Source: Eretmocerus hayati (Eukaryota > Arthropoda > Insecta > Hymenoptera > Aphelinidae). Taken from it: a stretch of 64,000 bases of DNA. Each line of letters opens with the position of its first letter. Position 1 is the stretch's first letter. Position numbers and translations under genes: made by a program. Below the pieces are notes generated by a model. That model ran no database searches. It saw nothing but the letters and a program-made list of their open reading frames with translations, and had not been told where the DNA came from. Below, piece after piece: positions 1-11,532 of the stretch. Where the stretch lies: assembly GCA_029851415.1 (NCBI GenBank), contig CM056741.1:177303021-177367020 (forward strand), given 5' to 3'.

Positions 1-352
1 ACTGAGATTGTTTTGGGATATGATTCCGGACTGCTTCAGGATCATCCTCCATCTTGGACCAAAATCGCAAATTGGGCCGTTTTTGAAAAATTGAAGTTTC
101 TGTAATATTTCATCAACCGGCAGTTCAAGCCTACCGTGAGGTACGATTTAAAACAATATCTCATAGTATGGACGTTAATAAAGACACGAAGAGTTGTGGC
201 TTTGACTGTTCAGTTATGAGACCCAGCGAAAATCCGAACTGCCCCGTTCGCGTCGTGCTAGGTGAGCCCTCATTCCCACTGCTGTGAGAGTAAAGCCAAG
301 AGCACTTAAGGTGCGGTATGACAACGACCATCGAGTCATACTTCAATCACAG

Positions 353-800
353 ATGGGAGAAGCTTTCCGATGAGGATCCTCGACGGCGACCAGTCAAAGC
401 GTTCACAGCGGAGGTCGTGTAACAATGGGAATAGAGGCTAAGACCCTCGACGGTGACCAGTCAAACGTAAGGTAGCGGGGAACCACAGAAACACTGGGAG
501 AGGATATCCGATGAGGAACCTCGACGGCGACCAGTCAAAGCGTTCACAACGGAGGTTGTGTAACACTGGGGATAGAGGCTAAAACCCTCGACGGTGACCA
601 GTCAAACGTAAGGTGGCGGGGAACCACAGAAACACTGGGATGAGTAAACCGCGAAAAGTGTTGGTAGCTACGGCGAAGGCACCCAGTACCGATCCTCGGC
701 CGGTACCGATCAAGGAACGAACATCGGGAGAGGTTATCCGATGAGGAGCCTCAACGGGCACCAGTCAACGTTCGTAACGGAGGTCGTGTAACACTGGGAG
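353..800. repeat. Tandem repeat, unit about 141 bp
   Basis: The phrase ATGAGGATCCTCGACGG at 370 returns as ATGAGGAACCTCGACGG at 511, and a divergent form appears at about 740. Each unit contains GACCAGTCAAA, GGAGGTCGTGTAACA and CACTGGGA sub-motifs. The same motif family reappears at 2341-2430, on the other side of the nested foldback, so the foldback seems to have landed inside the array. Confidence 0.7.
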
Positions 801-856
801 GGCAATCGTGAAATGAGTGCTAGTACTCGGACGAAACCACCTAGTAGCGTCGCACA

Positions 857-2084
857 GCGACCACGGGTGCCCCGACACATTTTCCATCCTCCAAGGGTGA
901 CTTTTTTCGTAGTTTTCTACTAAATACAAACTGAGTCTCCCAATTTCACTTCATATAGAAACTGAGTCATTTTGCATTAATTATTAAAAATTTTCAAATA
1001 TTGGGAATGCAAGTGGTCTCGTATGCGTCAGAAATCAACTGCACCCCGTTGCAAATAGTTTTAAAAAACTGAGTCAGCTTCGAAAAAAAACTGAGTCACC
1101 TTCCTTTTTGCAAAATTCGCTGTAATTTATTTTTAAACAATGATTATTATAAAAGCACCCAGGTCTAAGTTGTAGGACACTGGCTGTCACGTGACCCCCA
1201 TCACGCTTCAAAGCGGCAATTACGAAGTAGCCTAAATTATTAGTTGTTGTTTGTTTACATTGAATAAGTGATCAGGTCACGAAAAAATGAAAGTTGAGAG
1301 CTCAGTTTGATATTTGTTCGTTTGAGTGCAACGGTGGAGCTCAAAAAAAGTCCCGATTCACAGTAATAAGAAATACGCGAGGGAAACCTCTATAGAGAGC
1401 AGGACAGCAAGCCCTACTTGAGGACCAAACAATTTATTTATTCTAAAAACCAAAGTTTATTTGACAATTGCCCCCACCTCTTGTTGAGCGGAAAACACAC
1501 CATGGCGTAAGTCAAGTGCGCAACAAGGCGCGAATAATTCAACAGCGCCGACGACTCAGTCGTGTAGATGTAGATTCGCGTCGCGTAGCACGTCGTCTGC
1601 TATTCGGGAGGTGCGGGACCCGGGACCCGGCTCGCCCGGGCGGGACACGCGGGTGACCGGGAACCCAGTTCATTGTATCAACTAATAATTTAGGCTACTT
1701 CGTAATTGCGCTTTGAAGCGTGATGGGGGTCACGTGACAGCCAGTGTCCTACAACTTAGAGTCTGGTTCAGCAGGTGACCTGGGTGCTTTTATAATAATC
1801 ATTGTTTAAAAATAAATTACAGCGAATTTTGCAAAAAGGAAGGTGACTCAGTTTTTTTCGAAGCTGACTCAGTTTTTTGAAACTATTTGCAACGGGGTGC
1901 AGTTGATTTCTGACGCATACGAGACCACTTGCATTCCCAATATTTGAGCATTTTTAATAATTAATGCAAAATGACTCAGTTTCTAAATGAAGTGAAATTG
2001 GGAGACTCAGTTTGTATTTAGTAGAAAACTACGAAAAAAGTCACCCTTGGAGGATGGAAAATGTGCCGGGGCACCCGTGGTCGC
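857..2084. mobile_element. Nested foldback element, ~400-bp arms
   Basis: The left end GCGACCACGGGTGCCCC is mirrored by GGGGCACCCGTGGTCGC ending at 2084. The arms pair along about 857-1256 and 1676-2084, with long near-identical stretches such as CACGTGACCCCCATCACGC. The central ~420 bp is unpaired and GC-richer around 1480-1660. No coding potential was recognised. The element interrupts the tandem-repeat region, so it is younger than that array. No clear target duplication was found. Confidence 0.85.
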
Positions 2085-2143
2085 ACCGCGTGAAAAGTGA
2101 TAGTACACCCGACGAAAAGATCAAGTAGCGTCCCTGAACCGAT

Positions 2144-2665
2144 ACCAATCAAGGTTTACATTGGAAGAGGTAACCCGCAAGGGGCCTCGGCGGACTGAGT
2201 CCGACGTGAGCGTCGCAGGACGTTCAATTGGAATCGCCATAAGGACTTGTTGCTCGCAACAAGTGAGTATGTGACGACTAACTCTGGCTTCCCGAGCCAT
2301 TTCACGGGCTAGACTACGTGACAATGATCTCATTATGAAACGTGGGAGAGGATTTCCGATGAGGAACCTCGACGGACACCAGTCAAACGTTCACAATGGA
2401 GATTGTGAAACACTGGGACGAGACATCGTGAATTTCCAGTTCCCGGGCTGACACCAATCAAGGCCGACAATTGAATGGGAGGGGTAACCCGCAAGGGGCC
2501 TCGGCGGACTGAGTCCATCACGAGCGCCGCAGGGCACTCAATTGGAATCGCCATAAGGACCTGCTGACCGCGACAGGTGAGTACGTGACGACTACTCTGG
2601 CTTCCCGAGTTATTCCACGGGTTAGACCACGAGTCCGTGGTCTTATACGAAACGTGGGAGAGCAT
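2144..2665. repeat. Tandem repeat, unit about 309 bp, ~1.7 copies
   Basis: ACCAATCAAGG starts at 2144 and again at 2453. Both copies continue with GGTAACCCGCAAGGGGCCTC, GGCGGACTGAGTCC, ATTGGAATCGCCATAAGGAC and TGGCTTCCCGAG. A GGCCTCGG-containing relative continues to about 2780. The open frames here are a by-product of low stop density in GC-richer repeats. Confidence 0.7.
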
Positions 2666-3049
2666 TTAAGCTCCATAGGAGCGCTTGAGCAGTGACCTGT
2701 CTGTGTGCGTGAGCAAAACAGGGAGAGTATCCTCGTAAGAGGCCTCGGCCGCGACCATTCAAGTCTGAAGTCGAAGGGCTTCTAACAAAGGTACCCACGG
2801 TCGGGGCTGAGCCCACGGCTGCTAGTGCTTGCACTTCAGCCACTGCCCCGTCATAGGGTTGGATTCTGGGGGGACACACGGTTCGACTACTAGATGGAAT
2901 GATGCCACTCCACCGAAGTGGTAAAAAGTCGGTAGTCCGCGAGGACGCGATGACAAGGCGTATCCTTGTCCACAGGCTAGGAGCCAGTGGAGGGTGTGAG
3001 TCGAAAGACGGTACCTCCACTGAAATCAACAAAGCAATATCAATGTTCA

Positions 3050-3960
3050 GTTATGAGGTCAAAGTTACTATAAGTGGTCAACTTTTTGGAAGATTTTAAA
3101 CACGAACCCACCAGAAATTCGTGATACGAAGCAGATTCGAGTTTTGCTCTCCGAGTTGAGAAGTTGTGTCAGCTTTGACTGCAGAGTTTAGGGTATCAAA
3201 GGTAGATTATAATCACGAATCGAACCTGTATCCTGTAGTTGGGGAGTACAGAAATGTTTGAGAAAAGTGTGGCTTCGACTGACCCATATATGATACCAAA
3301 ATTCTCGAAGGTGAGTGAGCTGTTCTTCAGATTTCAAACTTGAATATGATCGATGTTATGATCATCAATGAGTTAACGCGTAAAAGCCTCTAAAGCCTTT
3401 CGCCCCTCTGAAAATCATGATCTCATAGCTGGACAGTCGGAGTCACGATATCCAAATAATTTTCTACTCTCCGGCTACGGGTTACTATTGTGACTCAATC
3501 TCTTGGTTCACTCTGGTACAAAGTCTTCACAGACTTTGGAGTCAGATTTTAACTGACAAAAGTTTTGTGCTCAAAATGTAAAGCTCGAATGTGCTTGAAA
3601 TCACCATACTCCAGTCAATTCACATTCGGGATTCACACAAAATCCAGCCATTCTTTGAAATTTTGATCACATAGGTGCGCAGTCAGGGCCACAATTTTTC
3701 AAACATTTGTGTGCTCCCCAACTACAGAATACTGGTCCAATTCGTGATTATAATCTACCTTCGACGCCCCAAACTTAGCAGTCTACTTTCACCTGACACA
3801 ACTTCTAAACTCGAAGAGCAAAACTCAACTCTGCTTGGTGTCACGAAATTTTGGTGGGTTCGTATTTGAAGTCTCCCAAAAAGTTGATCACTTTTAGGAA
3901 CTTTGATCTTATAACGGAAGAGTCGAAGCCACAATTCTTCGTGTATTTATGTACGCCCCT
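3050..3960. repeat. Inner inverted-repeat pair of the composite element
   Basis: 3050-3330 and 3670-3960 are diverged inverted copies. Shared landmarks are the paired phrases around TTATAATC, GAGCAAAACTC and CCCCAACTAC. The section between them, about 3330-3670, is unpaired. This is probably the inner part of the right half of the 1-4133 element. Confidence 0.6.
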
Positions 3961-4165
3961 GTTAAGAGATACTGTTCTAACTCGTACCTCGCGGTGGGCT
4001 TCAACTGTCGGTTAATGAGAAATCACAGAAACTTCAATTTCTCAAAAACGGCCCTATTTGCGATTTTGGTCTTAGATAGAGGATGATCCCGAAGCACTCC
4101 GGAATCATATCCCACAACAATCTCAGTGGTTATCTTTCGACCAAATTAACCTACCGTGGGAACTA

Positions 4166-5010
4166 CAGGCATCCCTCGTTCAACGCGGTTTTGGTCAACG
4201 CGGTTTTGATTATACGCGGTTTTTGAATTGCCACCTTTTTTTTGTTCAACGCGGTTTGGGACTTGTACAACGCGGTTTTGAAAATGAAATTTTTGAAGAA
4301 AGCTTCGAATGACGTCATCAAAAAGACGCAATCGACCGCAAGAATAACAAACAATTTACATCGAATCTGTTGAGTGCTAAAACTCGTGAATAATCACACA
4401 TATAACAGTTCTGAGGAATCCTACTTTTTGATGCTGTCTTGGGTGAACGAATCGAGACTGTATTTATTATGACGAGTCATTGATTTTCTTAGACAACTAC
4501 GTCTGATTGTTTGAACCCCTAACAAAAAAATTCAAATTTTTGTTTACATGAATCTTGGCTCTATTTTTAGCAAAGTAAAATTGATCTCTTTTCCATAATG
4601 TCTGAAAAAAGAAAACAAGCATCACCTTGCAAAAGTTCTCCCGCTGCTAAAAAGTCTCGAAAAGTGATAAACTTGGAAAAAAATCGAAAATTTTGGACCT
4701 ATTAAAAACAGGTGCAAGCAGAAGTTGCGCGGAAATTTTGTGTGAATGAATCAACAATAAGAACTATTCGTGAAAGTGAACAGAAAGTCCGGGGAAGTTT
4801 TATGGTTTATCAGCACTAACGATGATTTCATCATTGAAAAGACTCTCATTTGATCCCAAATTCACAAAAAAAATCGGTCATAGTTGGTCGATCATGAGTC
4901 TTGGTACGCATCCCCTACTTCTCCATAAGAGCAATGCTTTGTTCAACGCGGTTTTGCTCAACGCGGTAACCTGCCGGAACGTAACCCCCGCGTTGAACGA
5001 GGGACGCCTG
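4166..5010. mobile_element. Tigger-like (pogo superfamily) MITE
   Basis: The element is 845 bp. It starts CAGGCATCCCTCGTTCAACG after TA and ends CGTTGAACGAGGGACGCCTG before TA, which gives inverted ends and the TA duplication typical of Tc1/mariner/pogo elements. The end resembles the known Tigger end CAGGCATACCTCG. CAACGCGG repeats occur several times near both ends and may be binding sites. The inside holds a decayed DNA-binding domain but no catalytic domain, so the element is non-autonomous. Confidence 0.87.
4598..4815 (+). pseudogene. Remnant of Tigger transposase N-terminus (CENP-B-type HTH)
   Basis: An ATG opens a lysine-rich start (MSEKRKQASPCKSS) of the kind seen at Tigger and CENP-B N-termini. 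The frame hits TAA after 35 codons. After a frame shift it resumes with VARKFCVNESTIRTIRESE, a good match to the second helix-turn-helix of pogo/CENP-B transposases (family form: VARKFGVNESTIRTI). The catalytic DDE domain is absent. This fragment is the evidence for assigning the surrounding MITE to the Tigger group. Confidence 0.75.
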
Positions 5011-5079
5011 TATATCACCTCCCCACTCTCACAGTGCAAACTTATCATGCAGCATCCACCTCGTATTTGACAGGCATGA

Positions 5080-7790
5080 TAGATCATGAAATTGCAGTTC
5101 AAATCATCCAAGCTTCAAGCGTTTCGGTGCTTATTTTGGTTTTCATCCAATTGCAAGTCAAGCCACTCGAAATTTTGACCCACTCTTTTCGTTCAGCCTC
5201 TAAATATGATTAACACACTACCACTCTGTAGATTGTGTGATTGGACTGTCGAAAAATACTCTCATTAAATTTGTTGAAAAATTTCACGATTTCGATTCAA
5301 ATGCTCATGACCCATCAATTGTCTTAAGATTTAAATTGAGAGAAGTCATCGAGAAATCCAGGAAAAAACTCCACAGAGTATCTCATCCATAGAGTTTTTT
5401 CTCTATAATATATTATTCGCTTGAATCATCATAAGAACAATCATGCATGAAGATATGATACATTTCTCACTCTAGTTTCCAACAGAAAGACATCACACTA
5501 ATCACCGACTCTCTTTGCGTTACGAAAATTGTAGGTTCTCCTGAGCAAATTAGGCAATCACCACTGTAGAGCGGATAAGGCGAAGAGTTGGTCTACTAAT
5601 CATTATTAGATTTTTTAGGAATGTGTAAATGGTATTGCGCTTTGTGTGCTGAGATTTTCGAAAAATTCTGGCTGAAATCCATTTGTTAAAGGTTATCCAG
5701 GTCCTGGAAAGACCTAGAAACCTGGAGTTTTCCAAGATAATCTCCCTGCTCCAGAGAAACTTGCTCAAGTTAGTCACTCGCGTCGAGGACGAGCTAGGGA
5801 TCCTCGTGTGGAGCCTTGGATTAAAGATGTAGCATGCCAGATATGTAATAGGATTGCAATTTTGCCAGAATGAAGAATTTATTCTGGGCAATTCCAGTTT
5901 TTCAGGCATTGTCAGGATCTGGAAATCCCGAGGGAAATCCTCTATACCTTGACTTGTTTCTTTGCCTGGAACGTCAACCAAGTTGGAAGTGCTTAGAGAT
6001 GGGAACAGAGAACCACTAAACCTTATGTTATTGAAACAATGTTTCCAAAAAATTTTCATCCTCGAGGTCACTAGATTGTGCATGTTTGATAGGAGGTTGG
6101 ATAGGCATAGACAGATGTTGATAACATATGATATTTTGTAGAATCTACTGAACTTCAATCCTTTGGAGTCCGACGTACTTTGAATTCTCGACAAAATTAT
6201 CGACCTGTTGTAGAGAAAAGTTTCGTTCTTCATCCTAATCAGCTCCCGTGAAATCGTTGCAATTCTTTGTATCAGTGGCACCTAGTTTCAATCTTTCGGA
6301 GCTTGAAAGAGGCTGTGGTATCCAAGATTCTTAAATCAACTCGTTTCGATAATTTCACGCAAAACTCTTCGTGACACGAGTAATCTATTTTTTATTCTTT
6401 TCTATACTGGATTCATGTTGAATAACTCCTAGAACGCGTCCTCCTGTGAGAAGTTTTTATGAAATCCAACAAAAGTTGAAAGGAGCCCAAAACGGTAGAG
6501 CATTCAGATACATATAAAATATTTAGAGGTATTGTATTGGGTCTGAAGAAAATCACTGATATTTAAAAGTACTCAAATGACAAGAGTGGTTCTACAGATG
6601 CAATTCTATCGAAGATAGGGAGCATAAGACTCCATAACTGCGAATTGCAAACCACACAAAAGTCTAGAGAATAAAAAAAGTGCACATGAAATCTTTCTCA
6701 TGTACGGAAAGTATACGTCGGAGGAAGTCATAAAATGGATAGGAAGTTATAAGATGACTAAATTCATTCCTGATATGCAAGCATAATTAGGCGATAAAAG
6801 GTATCAAAATTGGATAAACAAAGAGCTTCTCGATCAGGAAGTGGAGAAAGTCTTGTTAGATATTTTCTGTAAGCTAATGCATTGACCATAATAGTTGAAA
6901 GTTCTTGTGAAGCGCCTCTCAATATTATCCGTAACACACGCATGACTTGATTCAATCAAGATAATGACTTCGATAATATTTACGTATCAATCCAGGAAAA
7001 AGTAAAGCAAAAGCATTGTGCGTGGGTAATAATTACAAATTATTAATTAGAATATCAAAGTAACGATCAAGCAATTGAGGTGGACAACTCAATCTTTTTC
7101 TTCAATCGTTTTGTTGATTCAAACCGATTACAGTATGTCATATTTAATCTCAAAAATAAAACCGAAGACCAAAAAATATAGGTTTGTCTGATCCAAATAG
7201 TTGCACTGATGTAATAACTATCTGACATCTTGTCTAGATCTGTCTTTTCACGATAGCTCCATTAATTGAAGATGTTCTGAATTTTATGGATAACATGGTA
7301 TTCCCAAATGAATATAGCTCTCACTTTTTCAGAAACATTGAATTCAAGGGTTATGCACTGTTAAGAAACTGAGAAGGCTGGGTGAAAAATATTCAAAAAA
7401 TTTATTTTTCAGTTTATAGAACAATAGATGGTTGATTATCACGCAAACGATTTAGCTGAATCTGACATATCTTATCTGAAAGATCATAATCTGAACGGGG
7501 CTGATACGACCCCTCCTCCCCGGTTTATTACTTTTTTTTTTTAATACCCTCACTGCAATGGGCCCCACCGTTGGGGCTCAAACGTCCAACTAGGTATATG
7601 GTTCCAAAATTCTATTCAATGAACAGATTCCATTTGATCAACCAAATTGATTTGAAAGATGCTGAGTTATATCAGAGCCGGATTCAGTCATTTCAAAAAC
7701 GCTCGTGAACCTTTTTCCCGAGTCAATGAAACATTGATTTGTGTAGATGAATTATTTAAACAGATTGTGACTTAATAATCCTAACAGGGA
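5080..7790. other. Unassigned AT-rich DNA with one long ORF
   Basis: No recognised gene. On the minus strand, 5550-6281 is open for 243 codons, longer than expected by chance at this base composition. The translation matches nothing I know, and the plus strand of the same stretch also reads open for about 80 codons (Leu-rich, around 5650-5840). A 63-codon minus-strand frame at 6764-6955 is likewise unexplained. These may be relics of old transposon genes. There is a T-run at about 7531-7540. Confidence 0.3.
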
Positions 7791-7799
7791 TAAGATCGA

Positions 7800-8395
7800 G
7801 GTTGGTTGCCTAAACTTGGGCCCTCTGTACAATCGCGGTAACAGACAGTGCTCTACCTCAGCTCAAACTATTGGTAATCCATCGCAGAATATGTTGGGGG
7901 CCATTTGTATTACCGCAGAAGTCATGTCACATAGATTTGAGCCATGATTTTCATCGCATTCCCAATCCCAATACGTATAGAATCGTAGTAAATCGACAAA
8001 CCGAGTCTCCTATACTCTGGTGGCAAAGTAGAGTGCTTTACCTGGGCTCAAATGATAGGTAATGATATCGCAAGATCATTCGCATCACTCCAGAGGCCAC
8101 GATACCCAGTTTTAGATCACGATTTTTATCGTGCCCGTGACAAGAATATGTGTAAGATCGTACAAAATCACCTAAAATTGAATCTCCTGTACACTGGCAG
8201 CAAATGATAGGTTATCCATGGCAAAGTATGTCGGAACCATCTGTATTACTGCAGCAGTCACGATACGCACCGTGATCCCGATATATATATATATATATAT
8301 ATAATTGAGGGGAAATCGAGTTCTCTGTGCACTAACGGCGATGTACAGTGCTGCATCTGAACATTTATAGTATCGATCTCATTTCAGCTGATGTA
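7800..8395. repeat. Degenerate tandem repeat, three to four copies, with (AT)n
   Basis: Related blocks begin near 7818, 8004, 8188 and 8312. Each opens with a variant of GAGTCTCCTGTACACTGG and continues with variants of ACAGTGCTCTACCT, CTCAAATGATAGGTAATC and TCACGATACCC. Unit spacing is irregular, about 125-190 bp. A perfect AT dinucleotide run of about 23 bases sits at 8281-8303 between the last two copies. Confidence 0.6.
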
Positions 8396-8956
8396 AAAAG
8401 GATTCTGAAGATTGTAGAGCAACGTATAGAGGTAATTTATCGAGCCCAGAATTAGATAACGTCTCGTTGGCTTATTTTATATTTCGTACATTTCTGAGAT
8501 CACGGGCCAAGAGAGATTCACGGCAAGGGGGGGCTTCGGAAATCATTAGGGGAGTTTTCATAATCTCTCGAGTACACTTCCTTCAGTATTTATGTGATGT
8601 GGCAATGATTTGATCAAGAATGGATCACCCGTAAGGTAGTCCGAATACATGCCATTCTACCCACATATCCGTTCAAGATGATCCTGAGGCACCGGGAAAG
8701 CTCAAATTGAAATTCACGCGGACACAACTCTTACAATAAAGGAAAAAGAAGAAAATTCTTCTTGAATCATGCCAATCGGTTAAAAATTCATATAAGGGTG
8801 ATTTTCGCTAGATTTAACTTCTTTTGACACACCAGTGTGCGGCTGGACTCACCACATACAGGGCCGAACGCAATTCTCACTGTCTTAAGCGTGTCAGGAA
8901 TCTAAACCTCTGATCCACCACAAACTCTCATGAGCTATTTCTCCTTTTTTGTGTAG
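8396..8956. other. Upstream or intronic DNA of the Ser/Gln-rich gene
   Basis: No repeat or coding frame was recognised. The last 20 bases form a pyrimidine-rich tract ending TTTTTTGTGTAG, which serves as the splice acceptor of the exon at 8957. An untranslated first exon should therefore lie somewhere to the left, but I cannot place it. Confidence 0.4.
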
Positions 8957-9170
8957 GTAAAGAAGCATAAGATATAGCAGACAGCTTCAAGATGTGCGAC
9001 GTGAAGGGAGAGACTCGCGTTTTGCCTAGCCCAAAACTTTTGAGGCCAAGTTGCGACGAAAGGAGCTCTGATGGAAGCGACAGTCCATCCAGGTCAACAC
9101 CGTGCACCCCAACAGGCCTCAGGCGAGCTTCCAGCCTCGAAAAATGTTTCAGTGATCCTGAATTTTTCAA
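8957..9170 (+). CDS. Exon with start codon: Ser-rich protein of unknown function
   Basis: A polypyrimidine tract and TAG acceptor precede the exon, and CAA|GTGAGT ends it. The ATG at 8992 is chosen because an in-frame TAA lies just upstream (8968-8970). It encodes 59 codons plus two bases, rich in Ser, Pro, Arg and Glu (for example RSSDGSDSPSRSTPCTPTG), with no membrane segment or catalytic motif. It contains LRRASS, a good consensus for basophilic kinases such as PKA. The last codon is completed by the exon at 11533, where the frame stays open. The product is probably an intracellular, disordered N-terminal region of a larger protein. I do not recognise the family. Confidence 0.72.
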
Positions 9171-9800
9171 GTGAGTTTTCAGAATTCTGTCATTTTTATG
9201 AGACCCTGACAATTTGGACAGCAAACCATGTAAATGAGGTGGTATAGGGATTAGACACACTTGTCGGGTTGCCGTCAAACAGGCGTTTTTTCCTTCAAGA
9301 TGGCCGCACTCTAAATCTCTTAGAGGGAAAAAAGCCTTTAACTACAAGCTTTTTTCCCTTCAAGCTTACAGCGATTTCGGAATGCCTCTAACTGAAGGCA
9401 AATTTGCCTCCAATTGAAGGGAAGTTCGGTTTTGCCTCTAAGGTGAAGAGCTAACCTCAAAAGTAGTGTGAACAAAGGCGAGTTGTTTTGACACAACTCG
9501 CGGGAGTTCTTTTCCTTCTAATCGGAGAATCTAAAGGATGATCGTCCTTGATGAAATTCATAATTCAAATCAGAGTAATGTGAAATCGATGCGATGATAT
9601 ATCATATGCACACGGCAAGCATGTTGAAACGTGTTGGGCGACTTATTGCTTCTTATAATTATAGAGCAGGTTATTTCGAGATCATTGACGACGCCTTAAT
9701 CTGGAGGTGAACATGATGGGCCATAACAAAAATGCCCAAAACTTAAGCTCCCCGGGGGAGCCGATGAACGTGTACTACTTTTGAGACAAATATTTTAGAG

Positions 9801-9872
9801 ATCTTGGTGGTCTAGTGGTAAACCTTTTGCCCGACAACCTGAAGATCGGGAGTTTGCATCCCTCTTCGGTCA
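9801..9872 (+). ncRNA. tRNA-derived (SINE-head-like) segment, left arm
   Basis: TGGTCTAGTGGTAAACC fits a pol III A box, and GGGAGTTTGCATCCC, about 40 bases later, fits a weakened B box. A T-run follows immediately and could stop pol III. An AT-rich tail (ATTATTATCATC) comes after it. The cloverleaf is not regular: the anticodon stem would carry an oversized loop. It is therefore a tRNA relic or SINE head, not a working tRNA gene. Confidence 0.5.
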
Positions 9873-10263
9873 AATTTTTTTTTTTTTTTCAATTATTATC
9901 ATCATTTCATTATTACTTTTTCTACTCCATAGATTTTTCAATATATGATTCCGACTTCATGTTATTCTATTGGTTCTTGAGATAGTTTGAATTAAATTGT
10001 TCTTTACATTTTTGCATCCTGCATGAAGTCTCCAGTTGAAATGACGAAATGACAAACATTTTTCAGGATTTTTCTCACGCGGAATTAAAGATTCAATCAA
10101 AACGTATATTATTGGGCTTAATGATATCGCGAACGTTGTACTATGGATTCTTACGGAGTTATTTCAAGAAGTGGTCGAATGAAGTCAATTCAAAATCATA
10201 TGCAAATAAATATAGAGTAGAAAGAGTAATAATAAAATGATGATGATAATTGGAAAAAAAAAT

Positions 10264-10340
10264 TTGACCGAAGAGGGATGCGAACTCCCGATCTTCAGGT
10301 TGTCGGGCTAAAGGTTTACCACTAGACCACCAAGCATCTC
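10264..10340 (-). ncRNA. tRNA-derived (SINE-head-like) segment, right arm
   Basis: This is the inverted partner of the copy at 9801. Its B box (GGGAGTTCGCATCCC) retains the TTCG core that the left copy has lost to TTTG, so this arm is closer to a real B box. The A box TGGTCTAGTGG is identical in both. A T-run again follows in the direction of transcription. Confidence 0.5.
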
Positions 10341-11532
10341 TAGAAAACATGTGTCAAAAGTCATACACGTTCAACGGCTCCCCCGGGGAGCTTAAGTTTT
10401 AGGCATTTTTGTTATGGCCCATCATGTTCACCTCCAGATTAAGGCGTATCGTCAAAGATCTCGAAATACCCTGCTCTATAATTATAAGAAGCAGTAAGTC
10501 GCACAACACGTTTCAACATGCTTGCCGTGTGCATATGATATATCATCGCATCGATTCCACATTACTCTGATTTGAATTATGAATTTCATCAAGGACGATC
10601 ATCCTTTAGATTCTCCGATTAGAAGGAAAAGAACTCCCGCGAGTTGTGTCAAAACAACTCGCCTTTGTTCACACTACTTTTGAGGTTAGCTCTTCACCTT
10701 AGAGGCAAAACCGAACTTCCCTTCAATTCGAGGGAAATTTGCCTTCAGTTAGAGGCATTCCGAAATCCCTGTAAGCTTGAAGGGAAAAAAGCCTGTAGTT
10801 GAAGGCTTTTTTTCCTCCAAGAGATTTAGAGTGCGCCTTAGGGTATAGATTTAGCACTGGGTGCGTAGGGCCGTGTTCATAATATTGAGTTTCTACCTAT
10901 CCCCGGTCATCAAATGCCCATCGGACGCAATAATGAGTAGACCAGATTCAAGCATAAATGCCCTATGCCAGACTAAGTGAGTTTAGCCGTGGATAATACA
11001 AAAGCCCTGCTAACCCTACAAATGCTAAATCTAGATCCAATCGTAGCCATTTACGCCTGTATGCTGGCAGCCCGACAACCATGTCCAATCCCTATATGAA
11101 TTTTGAACGAAAATTTTAAGAAATCGTAGTTTTGTGACTCACTTGTTACACATACTACACAATTAATTCATGAATTGGAGTGTGTTTTCGATATGTTTTG
11201 GACTATATTGTTATCCATCCAATATCATCAGAGTTGTCTAGGGCCAGTGCACCACAATACATTCCCAAATTCCCCAGATGGATTTCTCCACGGATCTGAA
11301 TTATAGAATATACCACCTCTTCAATCAGCAATGACTCCCTGAATCGAATATCGATGCCGATACATCGTAATCTCATCCAAACTCACAAAATGCTGAAGGG
11401 TCAGAGTAGATTTCAATAGTTTTCAAACTCTTTGATCAAATTAGCATCGAAACTAACTTTAGCTACCCAAATTTCATCACCATCAACAAGTTCAACTTCA
11501 AGTTAGACATGAATATCATTTTCGATCCACAG

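Larger units (their letters stand above)
1..4133. mobile_element. Composite foldback element (outer arms)
   Basis: The first ~110 bases recur inverted at about 4030-4133; both ends begin ACTGAGATTGTT when read inward. Similarity continues, more weakly, to about 225 on the left and 3890 on the right. The interior holds two blocks of tandem repeats, a nested foldback (857-2084) and a further pair of inverted arms (3050-3330 against 3670-3960). No transposase reading frame is visible. The window may cut the left edge, so the true start is unknown. Confidence 0.6.
9306..10835. mobile_element. Foldback element with ~580-bp arms and tRNA-like heads
   Basis: The termini are GCACTCTAAATCTCTTAGAGG and its mirror ending GAGTGC at 10835. 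The arms pair almost completely over about 9306-9880 and 10255-10835, including GAACTCCCGCGAGTTGTGTC and GCTCCCCGGGGGAGC. The loop is 9885-10250. Near each end are CCTCCAATTGAAGG and GCCTCTAACTGAAGG motifs, which recur in a diverged form at 62280-62440. Each arm carries one tRNA-like segment close to the loop. No protein is encoded. Confidence 0.85.
9243..11096. mobile_element. Inverted-repeat element in intron 1 hosting a foldback
   Basis: The left end TATAGGGATTAGACACAC, TTGTCGGG and CAGGCG (9243-9285) is mirrored at 11054-11096. The right side also shows an internal dyad GATTTAGCA/TGCTAAATC (10847-11035). The foldback 9306-10835 lies inside. Together they occupy most of the 2.36-kb intron between the exons at 8957 and 11533. 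No transposase was seen. Confidence 0.65.

Noticed and set aside
9801..10340. Functional tRNA genes
   Set aside because: A and B boxes are visible, but the anticodon arm and acceptor stem do not form properly in either copy.
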